Assembly: GCF_024763615.1 (NCBI RefSeq)
Contig: NC_077223.1
Span: 4,402,001 to 4,466,000, forward strand
Source of the DNA: Phlebotomus papatasi
Taxonomy: Eukaryota > Arthropoda > Insecta > Diptera > Psychodidae
Reading direction: 5' to 3'
Length of the DNA: 64,000 nucleotides
Each line of letters starts with the position of its first letter. Within the stretch, counting starts at the first letter, position 1. A program made the position numbers and the translations under genes. Positions 21,350 through 34,400 of the stretch are shown here, one piece after another. A model generated the notes under the pieces. It was not told the DNA's origin. It ran no database searches and saw nothing but the letters and a program-made list of their open reading frames with translations.

Positions 21350-23600
21350 ACGTTTTAGAGTAATTTCTAGCATTTGACAGCATCAATTTAATTATTTACT
21401 TACGTGGGAATTCTAAAGCATTTTTGCATAAGCTGAAATATTTCAATGCTATTCGAATTGCAAACATAACCAAAAAAATATATTTGCTGCATTAAAATAA
21501 AGCGATTAATATTTTAAAATTGCCAAGAAAATATAGAAAAATCACTTTATTATACATTCAAATGGTATTTCGAATTAAAAATTGGAGAATTGAACCATCA
21601 AAGCGTTTCTAGGTTATGTTATTCCCAACATAACCTCAATTTGCAACTCGACCTCTTGTCTACTAAAGAAATTTTCCCATCAAGTAACATAACAGGAATG
21701 ATAATTTAAGAGAAAATAAACAAGAAATAGCATAAAATAGTTTCAGAAAAAATCACACAATGGATTGCTCCAAAAAAAAAAGAAATTGTTTTAAACGAAA
21801 ACCAACAACTGACATAGACATAATTGTAATAGGAACTACAGTAAAACATTTTAGACTTAATTTTTTGTACAACTCTCTCAAAATGCCTAAGAAATAGCAA
21901 CAAGAATACGAGAATACAATAGTGATATCGATGGATAATGGAATGAAGCAGACTGTAAATAAATATTTGATTTTTCTGTTACATAAAAAAAAGCTGTTAA
22001 ATATTCTTAACATTAATTGACAAGAAGTTCAACACAGTGTTAAAACACCAAGAATGTGCCACAATTTTTCAAATCAACAATAGCCATAAATATGACGTAT
22101 TTTCTTACTCTTTCTTATTTTTCATTTCAAAGTTTTCATCGTTTTTATGTTTGTACCTACCATACACATAGCATAAGTGAATTAAAAAAAAACTTTATGT
22201 AATATAATAATGAAAAAAAACAATAGACAAGAAAAAGTACAATTAATTTTCTAATAAGCATCCATTGTGTGGGTTTTCTTTCAAAATAAATTTCTTTTAA
22301 CATACTTCAAAAAATTAAAAAAAAAATTAGATAAAAGAATAATCTTCCCAAAAAACACGAAAAATTTCAATTAATTCCGATATGATACTTTTCTTAAAGT
22401 TACAATTAAAGTGAAATGAACAAATATTGATGCCATCAGCCAATAAAATGCAAACCTCAATTTTTTAAGAAAACAAAAAAAAACTTAAAGATTAAAAACA
22501 AAGGTGGAAAGAGTAAAAATGTAAATTAGTAGTAACTTTTAATACAGCAGGTTTAATTTACGTGTATAATTATACAATTAAATGAAAGAAAAAAAATACA
22601 TTTTAAACTTTAAAAAAGGATAATAGTGGAGGAGAGAAAGTATGGAAGACATATTTTATTTAAAATAAAGATAAAAAAAAAGAATGAAAATACTTAAAAG
22701 AGGGACAAACAAAGCAAGAAATTACTGTAAAGAAGAGACAATTTGAAGAAGTGAAATAGTGTGTAAATTGTGAATGTTACTTTTAAATAAAGGTGATTAA
22801 GAAAATAGAACTCTCGAAAGAGGGTATGAGTCAAGGAAAGGGAGAAGGATATCTTTTGAAAAGAAAAGTGTATTATTGCAGTAAAAATATATATTACTTA
22901 CATCATTGTTGTAATTGTTCCCCTTTCTTGAAATAATAATGTATTAATAAAACTGAAGAAAAGCACGTGTATATATTTTAAATGTCGATTTTCTTTTCAT
23001 TCTCCATCCTCTATAAAAAGCAGATGATCCGTTGGAACGCCATCTTGAATTAAGCAGCGTCTTCTCTGTTTCCTTTAATAAGTTTCACTTTAACTTTTAT
23101 GGACAGTGAAATGTTTTATAGAAACCTTTCAAATTGTTAGCAAATTAAGGGTTGACTTCAAATTTTTTCTCGATTATGCTTCTATATTTGAGGTTATGCA
23201 CAAGGAAATGAGTTCGAATGGTTAAATATCACGTTTCTACATCTTCCAGAATAAATTTTGCTGTTTCTTGTCGCAATTTTAAGATTGGGTTCCGCTTAAA
23301 CAGATTAACAATATGCATATCATGTGTCGCTTTGCCTGTTTAGCTACGTCCTGACAAGTAATCAACATTCTTTATCTCTTCAAGTTGCTCAATCCACTTA
23401 ATAATTTTAAATTTTCAAAGTATTTATCGATCACTGCAAGTGATATTTTTGATCCTTTCGGATGAAAACCCAGAAAAAAAACCTTGTAGAGCTACGCGTT
23501 TCATGCACTTATGTAGGATAACTTATTTCTGAGGTTAGAATTTGACGTCAATTTAATATACGACAAAACGTCATCGACAATGATGCTATCTGTCGGTTCA
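21350..23600. other. AT-rich spacer
   Basis: No gene recognised. Many A/T runs; AATAAA words at about 22880-22970. Open frames are short and low in complexity. Confidence 0.35.
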
Positions 23601-23617
23601 CAAAAAAAAGTACGATA

Positions 23618-24094
23618 CAGTAGACCAGAGGTGTGCAAGAAACCGTTGAAACCGAATTAACGTCAAATGAAACATGTACGTCTATGGTCAAAACGCTACT
23701 ATAACAAACTTATTTTGACGTTAATTCGGTTTCAACGGTTTTTTGCACACCTCTGCAGTAGACTCTCGCAAATTCGGCTCTTTTAAGATCGGGCTACTTT
23801 TTAATTCGGGCAGCGGTTACATTTGAAAAAAGTTTGTTGTCATTTTTCAAGTTTGATTGTGATTATCAAATGAATCAAATATACTCAAATTAGGCATGGT
23901 TTGTCTTAGTTTTGATGTGATTTTGCATTATTGAGGGATTTTCATGCAATTTACATTATTATGAGTGTGTAAACTCAATATCCATATGCACATGAATAAA
24001 AAATCGTTGCATTTCAAAAAGTTTGTTGTCCGAATTTCTGTCTAATTCGGCTGACATTTCGGTCCCATATGCCCGAATTTGAGAGAGTCTACTG
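23618..24094. mobile_element. MITE family D (CAGTAGACTCTCGC), split by a hAT hairpin
   Basis: The outer ends are CAGTAGAC (23618) and GAGAGAGTCTACTG (to 24094), with TA on each side. The first 8 bp are duplicated by the hAT hairpin at 23626-23755, after which the element resumes CAGTAGACTCTCGCAAATTC. The interior matches 45408-45716. Confidence 0.72.
23626..23755. mobile_element. hAT-type hairpin MITE (family C), copy 1
   Basis: 130 bp, nearly one perfect palindrome: CAGAGGTGTGCAAGAAACCG to the inverse ending TTGCACACCTCTG. Flanked by an 8-bp duplication CAGTAGAC (23618-23625 and 23756-23763). Both termini and duplication length fit hAT. Confidence 0.8.
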
Positions 24095-24514
24095 TATATT
24101 ACCATGAGCAGCTAGATCCTTTTCTTGGTCCTTCTATAAATTGTGGCGCAATGGCCATGTTCAAAGATGAACATGGATATACAGCATTCAAAGCTACTTA
24201 AAGATACTTTTGATCTCGAATTTCGACACAATCGGGAACTGGACTAAGCCCTGTGTCTGAAGCCGGCCTTAGTCAATTTAGTAACTTGCAGTGTTCTATT
24301 GTGAGACGTCTCACAAAAACCGCTATCACATCAATTCTCTTGACGGATTCGCAGAAGTTGCAGTGGATGCTAAAAATAAGCAATTTCCTTGAGGTTCCAC
24401 AACACAGGTATGTACACTATATCCACTGCAGTCCTTTTGCACTAAAAACTAGGCAAAAAATAGCGGAATACACTCGGACTTCACTTTAAATGCAGAGCAC
24501 TTGCACAAGACACG

Positions 24515-25411
24515 TCATAATTTATGCTGCTGGGGATCCTTCCGACTTTCAGGCTGTATTGGCTCATGTGAACAACAATCTCCTTTATATCGGAAATTGG
24601 GCTTCTTTAAATGGTTTAGATCTTAATCCCAAAAAGTCTCAGGCTCTTTTAATTTCTAAGAAGCCCTTAGCAGCTCCTTCAGTTCCTCTCACTATCTATG
24701 GGCAACCCATCCCATTTGTTGATCGGGCACGCAATCTAGGCGTTGTTTTTAACTCCTCCTTTACATGGTCTGATCATGTCTCTCACATTAATCAGAGGAT
24801 TTATGGTACTCTTCGCACACTCCGACGCTACCGTGAGATCACGCCGTTTAACACTCGCCTACTCCTCGTCAGATCTCTTCTCATCCCAGTGATGACTTAC
24901 GGTGCTGAACTCATTTTCGCAGCTAACTGCGAAACACTAAGGCGTCTAGCGGTGACCTTTAACAATTGCGTTAGATACGTTTGTGGTCTCGGCCCTCGCG
25001 ATCATATTTCTAGGCACCGCAACATTCTGGTGGGTTGTGATCTCCCATCACCCTCCGTCAGAGAGCGGTTTCTTTTCTGTTTCGTCTGATTTCATCGGGT
25101 CGTCCGCGCTACTTGACCTCACTTTTGATTCCTGGGGCCTCTGCCAGGGTTCGGGGACTCTTGATGCCGAGAGCTCACTCTATCCAGCTATCGCGAACTA
25201 TTTTTTGTCGACGGGGTTGTCTTGTTCAACTCCCTTCCCTTACATGCCAGATCATCACTGATAGGCATCGTTAGATTCTACCAGACTGGATCAGGCTAAA
25301 TTCGTTTCTCTTTTTACTTTCTTCCTTCTCTGTTATCTGATTTTCTTTCTTTTTCAAACCATGTAAGAGGGGCGGACCCTATTGGTATTGATTGAAATAA
25401 ATAATAATAAT
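24515..25411 (+). pseudogene. Non-LTR retrotransposon remnant, reverse-transcriptase C-terminal part
   Basis: 24515-25085 encodes the end of a reverse transcriptase: IGNWASLNGLDLNPKKSQAL, LGVVFNSSFTWSDHVSHI, LRTLRRY and a thumb-like LLLVRSLLIPVMTYGAEL. The catalytic aspartates are lost (YAAGDPSD where YADD is expected). A frameshift near 25080 moves the frame; the C-terminal CQIITDRHR follows. A short 3'UTR ends in an (AAT)n tail at about 25397-25411. The element is truncated at its 5' end. Clade not settled (Jockey/CR1/LOA-like). Confidence 0.75.
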
Positions 25412-26940
25412 AATTATCAGCCGACTGCCCAAAGCGGTCTCCCTCTCAATCCTGATAAATCTCAAGCCTTAATTAGTCATACCAGGTGTGTTCTTGACAA
25501 ATTCTTCCATCGGAAATTATTTCTTTATTCTCTTCAAGTATAACCGTATCAAACTATTGGAATTGGCCATCGACACTGATTTAAGATCTGAAACAAAAAT
25601 GGGGGTCAGCCATGAGAGCTTCTAAACCTAACCTTAAATTTTACCTGAGCCTTTAAATCTTGCCCTCTTACAATCTTCCCCAATTCTGGCTTTCTTTCCT
25701 TGTTTATCCTATAAATAGAATCCTTTTAAGTCCTCTAATTCTGTCTTTCTTTAGTTTCCTACTTACAGGTATTTTCTAACTTTTAGTACAAAATCTTCCT
25801 CGTAGACGTCCTTCAGAAACTCTGTCATAAATCCTATAAATAAATCTTGTGTGAAACGTCTAGCCTAATTTTCTCTTGGTTTTTTACTTACAAAGCTTAT
25901 AAATTGCCAGCAAATTATCACANNNNNNNNNNNNNNNNNNNNNNNNNNNNNNNNNNNNNNNNNNNNNNNNNNNNNNNNNNNNNNNNNNNNNNNNNNNNNN
26001 NNNNNNNNNNNNNNNNNNNNNNNNNNNNNNNNNNNNNNNNNNNNNNNNNNNNNNNNNNNNNNNNNNNNNNNNNNNNNNNNNNNNNNNNNNNNNNNNNNNN
26101 NNNNNNNNNNNNNNNNNNNNNNNNNNNNNNNNNNNNNNNNNNNNNNNNNNNNNNNNNNNNNNNNNNNNNNNNNNNNNNNNNNNNNNNNNNNNNNNNNNNN
26201 NNNNNNNNNNNNNNNNNNNNNNNNNNNNNNNNNNNNNNNNNNNNNNNNNNNNNNNNNNNNNNNNNNNNNNNNNNNNNNNNNNNNNNNNNNNNNNNNNNNN
26301 NNNNNNNNNNNNNNNNNNNNNNNNNNNNNNNNNNNNNNNNNNNNNNNNNNNNNNNNNNNNNNNNNNNNNNNNNNNNNNNNNNNNNNNNNNNNNNNNNNNN
26401 NNNNNNNNNNNNNNNNNNNNNNTTTAAATTTTTCGTCCGTCATGATCGAATTCCCACCAAAAACTGGCATCTCTACGTTTTCACCTACATGGCAATATTA
26501 AAAACTACAAAATGGCTGCCACCTTACAATTCTATCAATTTGAATTTGAATCTGCAACAAGGTGGATGCCTAACCCTTGTTCACTGTAACCTGTTCTAAT
26601 AAGGTTGATTCTTTTCAGTTCCAAGATCACGAATTTGGAAGTCATTTTCAATGAAAATCTTACTTGGTCCGATCATGCGGTAAGTTTGATCATATTTCTC
26701 CTTGGATGGATTCAGTACTTGGTCTTCCACTTTTTCCTTACCTGGCTGTTGACTTTGTGGCTGGATCATCCACTAGGACTTCGTGTCTCCGTGTGTCCAG
26801 TTCGAGTAGTCGCATTCTCCGTGACTCCCTTGTTCAGGACAGGGGATCGCTCTTTGGAATAATTTGCCTCGTGAGTGGAAAAAGGAGCTAACGGAGCTAA
26901 CCCTTGTTGCGAGCGCAACATATTTAAATTTAAAACTGTG
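25412..26940 (+). pseudogene. Second LINE remnant around the assembly gap
   Basis: 25427-25490 encodes QSGLPLNPDKSQALISH, and 26620-26690 encodes LEVIFNENLTWSDHA, both matching the LINE just upstream. 26850-26890 has WNNLPREWKKEL, in frame with the usual LINE C-terminus. The pieces are separated by AT-rich text and the N run, and the frames are broken. Confidence 0.55.
25923..26422. other. Assembly gap, 500 N
   Basis: Exactly 500 N, the conventional size for a gap of unknown length. Open frames across it are meaningless. Confidence 0.99.
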
Positions 26941-27330
26941 GAGTGTGTTGCCCTGCTGAGGCGACGAGGGCGCTAGCGACGAGGAGAGGAGGTAGAAAAA
27001 TCAGCAGCAGCTGATGAGTAAAAGAGCGCCAATCGGGCTCTCTTTCACGACTGACCGCCGAGGAGGCAACATCAATCACCTCGCCCATCTCCACCAGCCC
27101 AATCCCCAGCAGCAACACCATCATCACCACCAAGCATTGAAGCCACTGAAGCCACCGGGAGCCCCCAAGAACACCAAGCCCAATGCTGAGCTTTCCGGAG
27201 TAACCTCTGCCACATCCACCTCTCCCAAATTCCCATCTCAACCTCCGTGGGAGTGTTCTCACCGGAGAACACAGGGGAGTGTGGGACATAGTCCTTGCCC
27301 CGAACGTGGGACCTGAAGGAAGGAAGGAAC
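26890..27330 (+). repeat. Interspersed repeat Q, plus-strand copy
   Basis: GC-richer block beginning near TTGTTGCGAGCGCAAC and containing GCCCTGCTGAGGCGACGAGG, a CAT/CAC-rich stretch and GGAGTGTTCTCACCGGAG. The same unit is inverted at 8938-9545. It follows a LINE C-terminal piece directly, so it may be that LINE's 3' untranslated region. Confidence 0.5.
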
Positions 27331-28181
27331 GGAGGGAATAGAAGGGAGGAATGAAAGATTTTTCCCAATACCCTTAGACTTGTGGCTTCCGTACACGTAC
27401 ATTACTCCTATTACACATTAGTTCTTTTTGATTTTGTATTTCCATTGTACAGGGGACACATTATCTTAGATTGTTTGTGGTTCCAGAATGGAATCATCCC
27501 TTACTAAAGGTAAGTTTTATATTTTAATTTTAAATAAAACAAATTGAAAATATTATTGATAAATTTTATATTTGAATACTTTTACATTGTTATCGATAAA
27601 AGAGCATTTAGTGAAAAATAATCTTACTAAAAATTAGAATTTTTTTTTTGAGACGACAAACCTAATAATTAAAATCGATTTTTTCGCAGAGTACAATTTA
27701 ATTGAATTCGTACAACTCAATTTTTAAATTATTTAAAAAGAACTATTCTAAAATAATTTAATCTCAAAATTTAGCGAATTTATCAATAAAACATTTGATC
27801 ATTTTGTTCAAAAACCTACACAAATCAACATTTTCAAAATTGTGTTCAACTCTCAAAGAGTTTGTCAACATTCTACTCATATTTTTTATATTTCTTAGTT
27901 TTTTTTTTAATTGTACACGCTAAAATACTCCGAATATATTTTATCATAATAAGTGAATTATTTTCTGTTACTCCTTCCATTTTCAATTTTCACAAAATTT
28001 TACATCTCCAGAAAAATATTAATATCCCATTGCATCATCAGTAATTCTTTTTACCACTTCCATTATCAGGCTACCGTTTATGTGCTTTTCGTTTTCCTAT
28101 TACCTTTGTGATTTATTTTTCTTCTTTTGTACTTTTCCTATCTGAAAATTATTTAATAAATTACTTTGATGTTTAGAAGCG
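27331..28181. other. AT-rich spacer downstream of MED1
   Basis: No gene recognised. It contains TTTATT words that would be AATAAA poly(A) signals on the MED1 strand, for example near 28110. Confidence 0.3.
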
Positions 28182-28309
28182 ACATTCACATTCTTATCAA
28201 ATATTTTAAGTCAGATTGCGTTCGCTGATTGGCTGGAATTTTGACAGCTGTCAAAGTGACAGCCAATCAGAGAAGGCAAAGCGATAAAATATTTGATTCC
28301 TTGTGAATG
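28182..28309. mobile_element. Palindromic MITE just 3' of MED1
   Basis: ACATTCACATTCTTATCAAA at the left is mirrored by ATTTGATTCCTTGTGAATG at the right. The centre has CTGATTGGCTG and CAGCCAATCAG around GACAGCTGTC. It starts about 100 bp after the MED1 stop and may lie in the 3'UTR. Confidence 0.55.
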
Positions 28310-28409
28310 AAGCATACTAAGTTCATTGAATGATCTTTTTCCCCTATTTTTCCTTCATGAAACTCCCTCAGACGAAGAGCTTAAGCCAGACTCTGAGCGG
28401 GGCAGAGTG

Positions 28410-31400
28410 TCATTTGCCACTGATGCCCACCAGAGCTTCATCCATAAGCTCATCGTCCGTGATACAGGGCGATCCGGAATGGGGCGATGGGATAACAAGG
28501 GGCGACGGAACGGGTGACTTGACAATGTGCAGGGAAACGCTTGGGGACGGTGGAAAGGTGGAAACAGTCGAAGAGGATTTTGTGGGCGGTGGTGGTGCTC
28601 TGGTGGAGAAGTCCAGAGCTCCGGAATCCCCAGAAGTTGCCTGAATGGGTGTAGGAGGAGCTGAGGGAGGCCTCATAGCGGCCAGGGGAGAATTTGTAGA
28701 GTCCTTCGTTAGACTTGATTTGCTAGAATCAGATTCAGCTGCCCGGGGAGCAGGAGAATCAGCTGACGATCGCGAAATGGCCACAGGAGAGGGAAATGGG
28801 GACGCAACGAGGGAAGTTGGAGTTGACGGATTGGACCTAACCCCACCACTCTCCCGATTCTGCCCCCCAGCTGCAAATTGCAGTGAATCCTGACTCAGAC
28901 TCTTCCCCAGAGAAATCTCCGAACTAAAAACTCCACCATATTTCGGGGAAGTGCCACTGCCACTCCCAGCAGAAGCACTTCCGGAAAATGGATACTTGCT
29001 GGGTACCTCCTTTGTCAGATACTCAGCCAGCATCTTAGTGACCCCCCCAGTAACACCCTGAAAACTCGCAGAACCACTATTACTACCCGTGGGAGAGGCC
29101 ATCATCAAGGGAATGGGAGTTGTTGGGGCAGAAGAGGACGAAACCGGCCTAGATTCCTTCTTAACCTCATCCGTTGAGGCAGACCTAGCCGAAAGTTTGG
29201 GTATCTGAAATTTCTTATCCAGAGCCTTCATAAAACCCTCCATAGTGGAACCCCCAAAACCTAATTTCTTCATGGCATCCGCCTCTCGATTGGCCTGCAA
29301 AAATACACTCTCAAATGTATTCTTTTGCGGTGCCTTTGACTTCTCCGTTCTCTGCTTCTCGGACGATCCGTGATTCACAGTGCTAGACACCTTTGACAAA
29401 TCACTTCCGGAACTTGTCTTGGTGAACCCTCCACTACCATTTCCACTCACCTTTGACGATGACCCCGACAGGCTGCCTGATGAGTTGGACTTTTGGAAGG
29501 AGGAACGGTTGCTGTCAGAAGATGACGAAGATTTTGACGTACCAGACAAATTGGATGAATTTTGCTGGGACTTCTTCGAAGCCGGACCACTGTTGACCCC
29601 AGGCTTGAGACCTGCAAAAAATGTCTGCGGTCAACAAACATGGAAGCCCCTCGCTATGGCGAGACTCTCAAGAAAATTCCACACCGCACAAAGCAGAAAA
29701 ATAACAAACTTGTCCGTTACGTCAAAGTTCAATCTTTAAATTTTGACACTTGCAAGCGTGCGAATTTTGCCGAAGCTATACGAAGCTTTTCAAAAAAATA
29801 TTTTAAAAAGTTAAACAAAGAAAATAAAAGAAATCCAACACAATTTTTTTTAGGTGAAAGGTCACTTAAACACTGTGCAACTATCATTTTGTAAGACAGT
29901 TAAAAAAGGTGCATAGGACAAAGGAGTGTTTGGCATTTTGACACAGCGTCGGTTGCGTCTACCTCTGTCGTATCGGCATTTGTTTTGTATCTGCATTCAG
30001 GGCAAGCTACAATACAGATGTCTCCTCTTGCGTGAAATGCTGACACAAAAGAAATGCAGATACGACAGAGGTAGACGCAACCGACGACAGATTAACTTCC
30101 CCTATTCGTCTAAGAAATCTAAAGGAGATTATTATATAAAGTGAGGTTATGTTGAATATAACCCCAAAATATTACTGCTCGAACTCTACAGAAAGAGCAG
30201 AATATTATAATCCGTTAATTTTTTCAGCACGATTTCTAGGAATACTTTTGGGAGGACCCCCCATAAATCGACCCTGGGACTATTAACATTCCCTAATCCC
30301 CCCCCCCACCATTACATTACCCTTCCCCCGCAAAACCATATTTTTGGTACTGATCGTAAACGCGTCGTGCGATTTCTATAATTTTTGGATACGTTTTAGA
30401 GAAATACTCAGGTATACATTTCGTCCTTATACGAAAATATCGTTAAATTATTTTCTAATAACGGTTTTTCAAGGTTAAGCGTCAAAAATGCTCTAGAAAG
30501 CGTATTTCTCAACCGAATGATTGATATTTGGGTTCGTTGGAAAGGTCTGGAATTCTTGATAAGCCTGAACTGATACAAATCGGTTATGAACCAGTTCATA
30601 CCTGATAACTATTATTCTAACTAAGGTATTTTGGACAATGACACAAAATTCATAAAATGTAGACCTAGCCCAGTGGACAGACATTTAATGATTGTTAGAA
30701 CCGTCAGGGAATCTGCCGCCAGAGATTTCTCCAGAACCCTCAGCGTTCCTCCTAACGATCTATACCCTACGACGATCCACCATGAACTAACTCTCATAAT
30801 ACTAATCCTCTAGGAACACTTTTAGGAACACTTTTAGGAGAAATCGGCGCCGCTCCCAGAGACATGTATTATGTCAAATTCAAATACCACCGGGGGGTTT
30901 AACCGTTGGGGAGAAGCTAGTGCTAACATGATATGCATTTTTTTGAAGCGTGTCTACGACAAGATCGTTCCAAATGTCACTAGCTCCACATTTTCGTTGT
31001 ATATGTAAACATTGTAAGACGTGTTTTTACCTTTCTTTTGGTGAAACTCTCATCAAATCAGGGGTCTATCAACATTTCATTTTTCTATACATTTTTGCAT
31101 AGGGGCACTGAAGACTATTGGCAAGTCTTTTTCTAAAGAGAATTGAGACATATTTCGAAATCGTGCATTAAAAGCTATCTAAAAATACATATTTCATAAT
31201 ATTCGCCGAAATAATACAAGAACTACGAGAAAATTTGTTTAAGTCGCCGTACAATATCTGCAACATTTTTACAAGGAAAAGTGAAAAATAGCTTCACTTT
31301 TTATTAGGCTTGATGGGCCCCTGCATCAAATTCTGTTCATTTTTCACTGAGATACGAAAGAGAAGGGAACTGATCGTGTATACGTATCCTAAAAAATCCT

Positions 31401-34400
31401 GGAATCAATTACGCGGACCTTGGAAAACTCACAAATACCTCACGCCAGACCGTCCGGAGGGTGATTCTTCGATTCCTCGACAGTACAAACCACTGCCCAG
31501 AAACCTGGATGTGGAACAAATCGGGGTATTGGAGATCGAGATTTGAAGAAAAAGGTGATCATGCGCTACAAGAACAATCCTTTGCCATCTGTGAGGAATA
31601 TGGCTAAAAAACTTAAATGTTCTCCCAGTCTTGTGTACAAAATCAAACAGAAGAATGGACTGAAGACTTTTAAGGCCCAAGCAGCCCAACATCGCACGAG
31701 TACATCCTTGGGTATCCTTGGGTACATCGTTATGTATCCAAGGAGATGAATCCGCCAAACACTCCAAATCTCCGTCCAGTTGAAGCATATTGGGCTATTA
31801 TCAAATACGATCTGAAGAAGAAGGCTAAACGCGTCGATAACATCGAGGACATCAAGAAAAATTGGAATGAAACAAAAGAACCGCGGTGATGATCTTGTAC
31901 AGACCTTGATGGGAGGACTCAAAAAGAAGATTCGAAATTTCGCCAATCAAATACTTGAATAAAAAAACTAATATATCTAATAAATGTACAATTAAACTTT
32001 CAAAAAATATTTTTCTTTTTTTTTTTTTAATATTATGTAGACTTAATTTTTAAAGCATTATTCTTGGGAACAATCTTGTCATGGACTGGACACGCTTTAT
32101 TTTGTAAATCCAATAGGAATTTGCAAACATTTACGAACAATTTACGAAATATTTTTTCTGTGTGTGTGTGAATGTGAGAAAGAGGCTTCAACACTTCGAA
32201 AGCCACTTACCAGGGGATAGGGTACCAATCCGAAAATTCGCCATTTTGAATCACTCAACGTCAATGTTAAACCAATCTAGAGGGCTTAGTTCTCATCCTA
32301 TTTCGTCAAGATTAGATTTAATTGAAAGGTACACAAATTTCCGACACATCTTTCAGATCAGGAAAACTTCTTGAAATCAAAATTCAGATCTCTTTAAAGT
32401 TTTGCATATGTCTATTCTGCACTCTTTTACGCTCTTCCTCTTCTTCCTTTTAACATCACAACAAATTTCAATTTAGTTCAATCCAATTTCAGTGCAGGTT
32501 GTGAATTACTTTTACTAAACCTTGCAGTGAAGTTGCATGAAATCAAATTTCTATTCCTTTCGTTCTGAAACGTATTGCATACTCAACTCTTCTCCAGAGC
32601 TTTCGACACGCTTTGTGTCTTCCTGAGTGGTCGGGTGTTTCAGTTATTTTTGGGTTTAGTTGGGTTTGGGGATTTTTGTATTTGATGGAGAGATTCCAGT
32701 GTTTTCACAAAGAATTTCGGATGGACACAACACAGCCTTCAATCATCCGGCAACTACTAATCCGACATTGCAATTATCTATCCTACTCTTTCTCACTTAA
32801 CTCTAAATTGACGCTTAAAAGAAGAAGAGTGCGAACGAGAGGGATATATTGTTGGGGTTATCGTCAAATCGAGCGGACTGTATTTTTTTGTAAATGATTT
32901 TTATTTGTCGTCGTCTTTACAGCCGACGAGACACGGCTAATTCCCGAGAAGATCAATAGAGCTAATAAGACAATTGATTAAAAGTCGTCCTAATTACTAA
33001 ATAGATCATCTTTGTCTTTACCTTCTTTCTTTTGGAGTCTGACGGGGAACTTTATGCTCTCAATTCTTCCGGTGTTCGTCAGAAAGGTATTCCTCTTTTC
33101 AAAATAAAAGAATCTGTTTTTTCTCCAAAGCTTTCAACCCTTGGTATGGGTCTTCTTCAGTGGGTCAATTTAGAAACTTTTAAATATTTGAAAAACGTCT
33201 AATGTCTGACTAACTTTATGCATCGCCACATTCACTCTAACTTTTTCCCGGGGATTCTCACTGTTTTGTAATTTTAAACTATTTTATTTGATTTTTCTTT
33301 TGGAATTTTTGGTACTCTCCGTGTTAGACTTTCACTGTCGCTTTGTCTACCTAATAAGTCTTCAATCTTGTTCTGGATATCACCTAATATCTATTGAATC
33401 CGTATGTCTCTATTTAATCAACCTATCGCAAAGACAAGAAATACCCTCTTAGATTCAGTAGATAACATAATTTTACACCATTTTCACAATTTACTCGAAA
33501 AATAACCAAAATTCAATAGTCGTCGTCGTCACGCGTGTCTCGCCATTAAAGTCACAAAACGAAAAGACAAAATGCCGGAAGGGCCTCAATTACAATGCCA
33601 GAAAATATTGCGTCATCAAATTTCCGTCAGATGGCGTTCTGTCCACAACAGGGATAAAAATAATTCTACAGGGCTAGAAAATTTGACGAAATTTTCCAAA
33701 TCTAAATTTGAAAAAGCATTTAAAATTTTATATTTACAGAAAAAAGCAATATCCCATTACCTGGATTATGTACAAAAATCCAATCACCGAAATAGAAATA
33801 ATTAGAAAAGAAAATTTTGCTTACCAAAATGTCGTTTTCATCAAAATTTTGTTTATTTACACTTTTGCCAAATCACTGCACAAATTCTCTGTGAGATCTT
33901 TTTTTTCTCATTTCCACAACCCATTTTTTTTATCAGTTAATCACTGACTTAGAACGTTTTTTTTCTGTGATTTTCAAAGCTTTTCAGGTGATTGTTAGTG
34001 TTAGTCAAAAAGGGATTTTTGGAAGAATATTTCATTTTAGACGAATCATGCATTTATTCTAAATAAAAAAAAAATAAAATAAAAACAAAAAGAAAAAAAT
34101 CCAGTGAAAGGGAAATAGAGCTTCATGCATCAAACTCTCCGTGTACTATCTACGGGGGAACAGATTGAAAATTCACCTGTGTGGGTTTTGGGTGAATTAG
34201 ATCCACTCCCGCCGCCTGATCCACTTCCCAGATTCAACTTTCCCGTGCTCTCCGTCGTCTTGGGCGATGATTCCTTGTTCCGTGTCTTGTTGATGGTGAT
34301 CTTCATGCCATCGAGACTTGGCTTGACCATGTACGACGACGACGTCGGCGGAATTCCGTCAGATTTCGGTGGAGATTTCTCCTTTCCATTCCCACTTCCA

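Noticed and set aside
25847..26599. 250-residue frame across the first N run
   Set aside because: Most of it is undefined residues translated from N; the same applies to the frames across 51423-51922.
28326..28893. Plus-strand frames opposite the last MED1 exon
   Set aside because: Shadows of the minus-strand coding sequence.
30493..30684. Short minus-strand frames in MED1 intron 4
   Set aside because: They overlap each other in different frames within repeat DNA and resemble no family.
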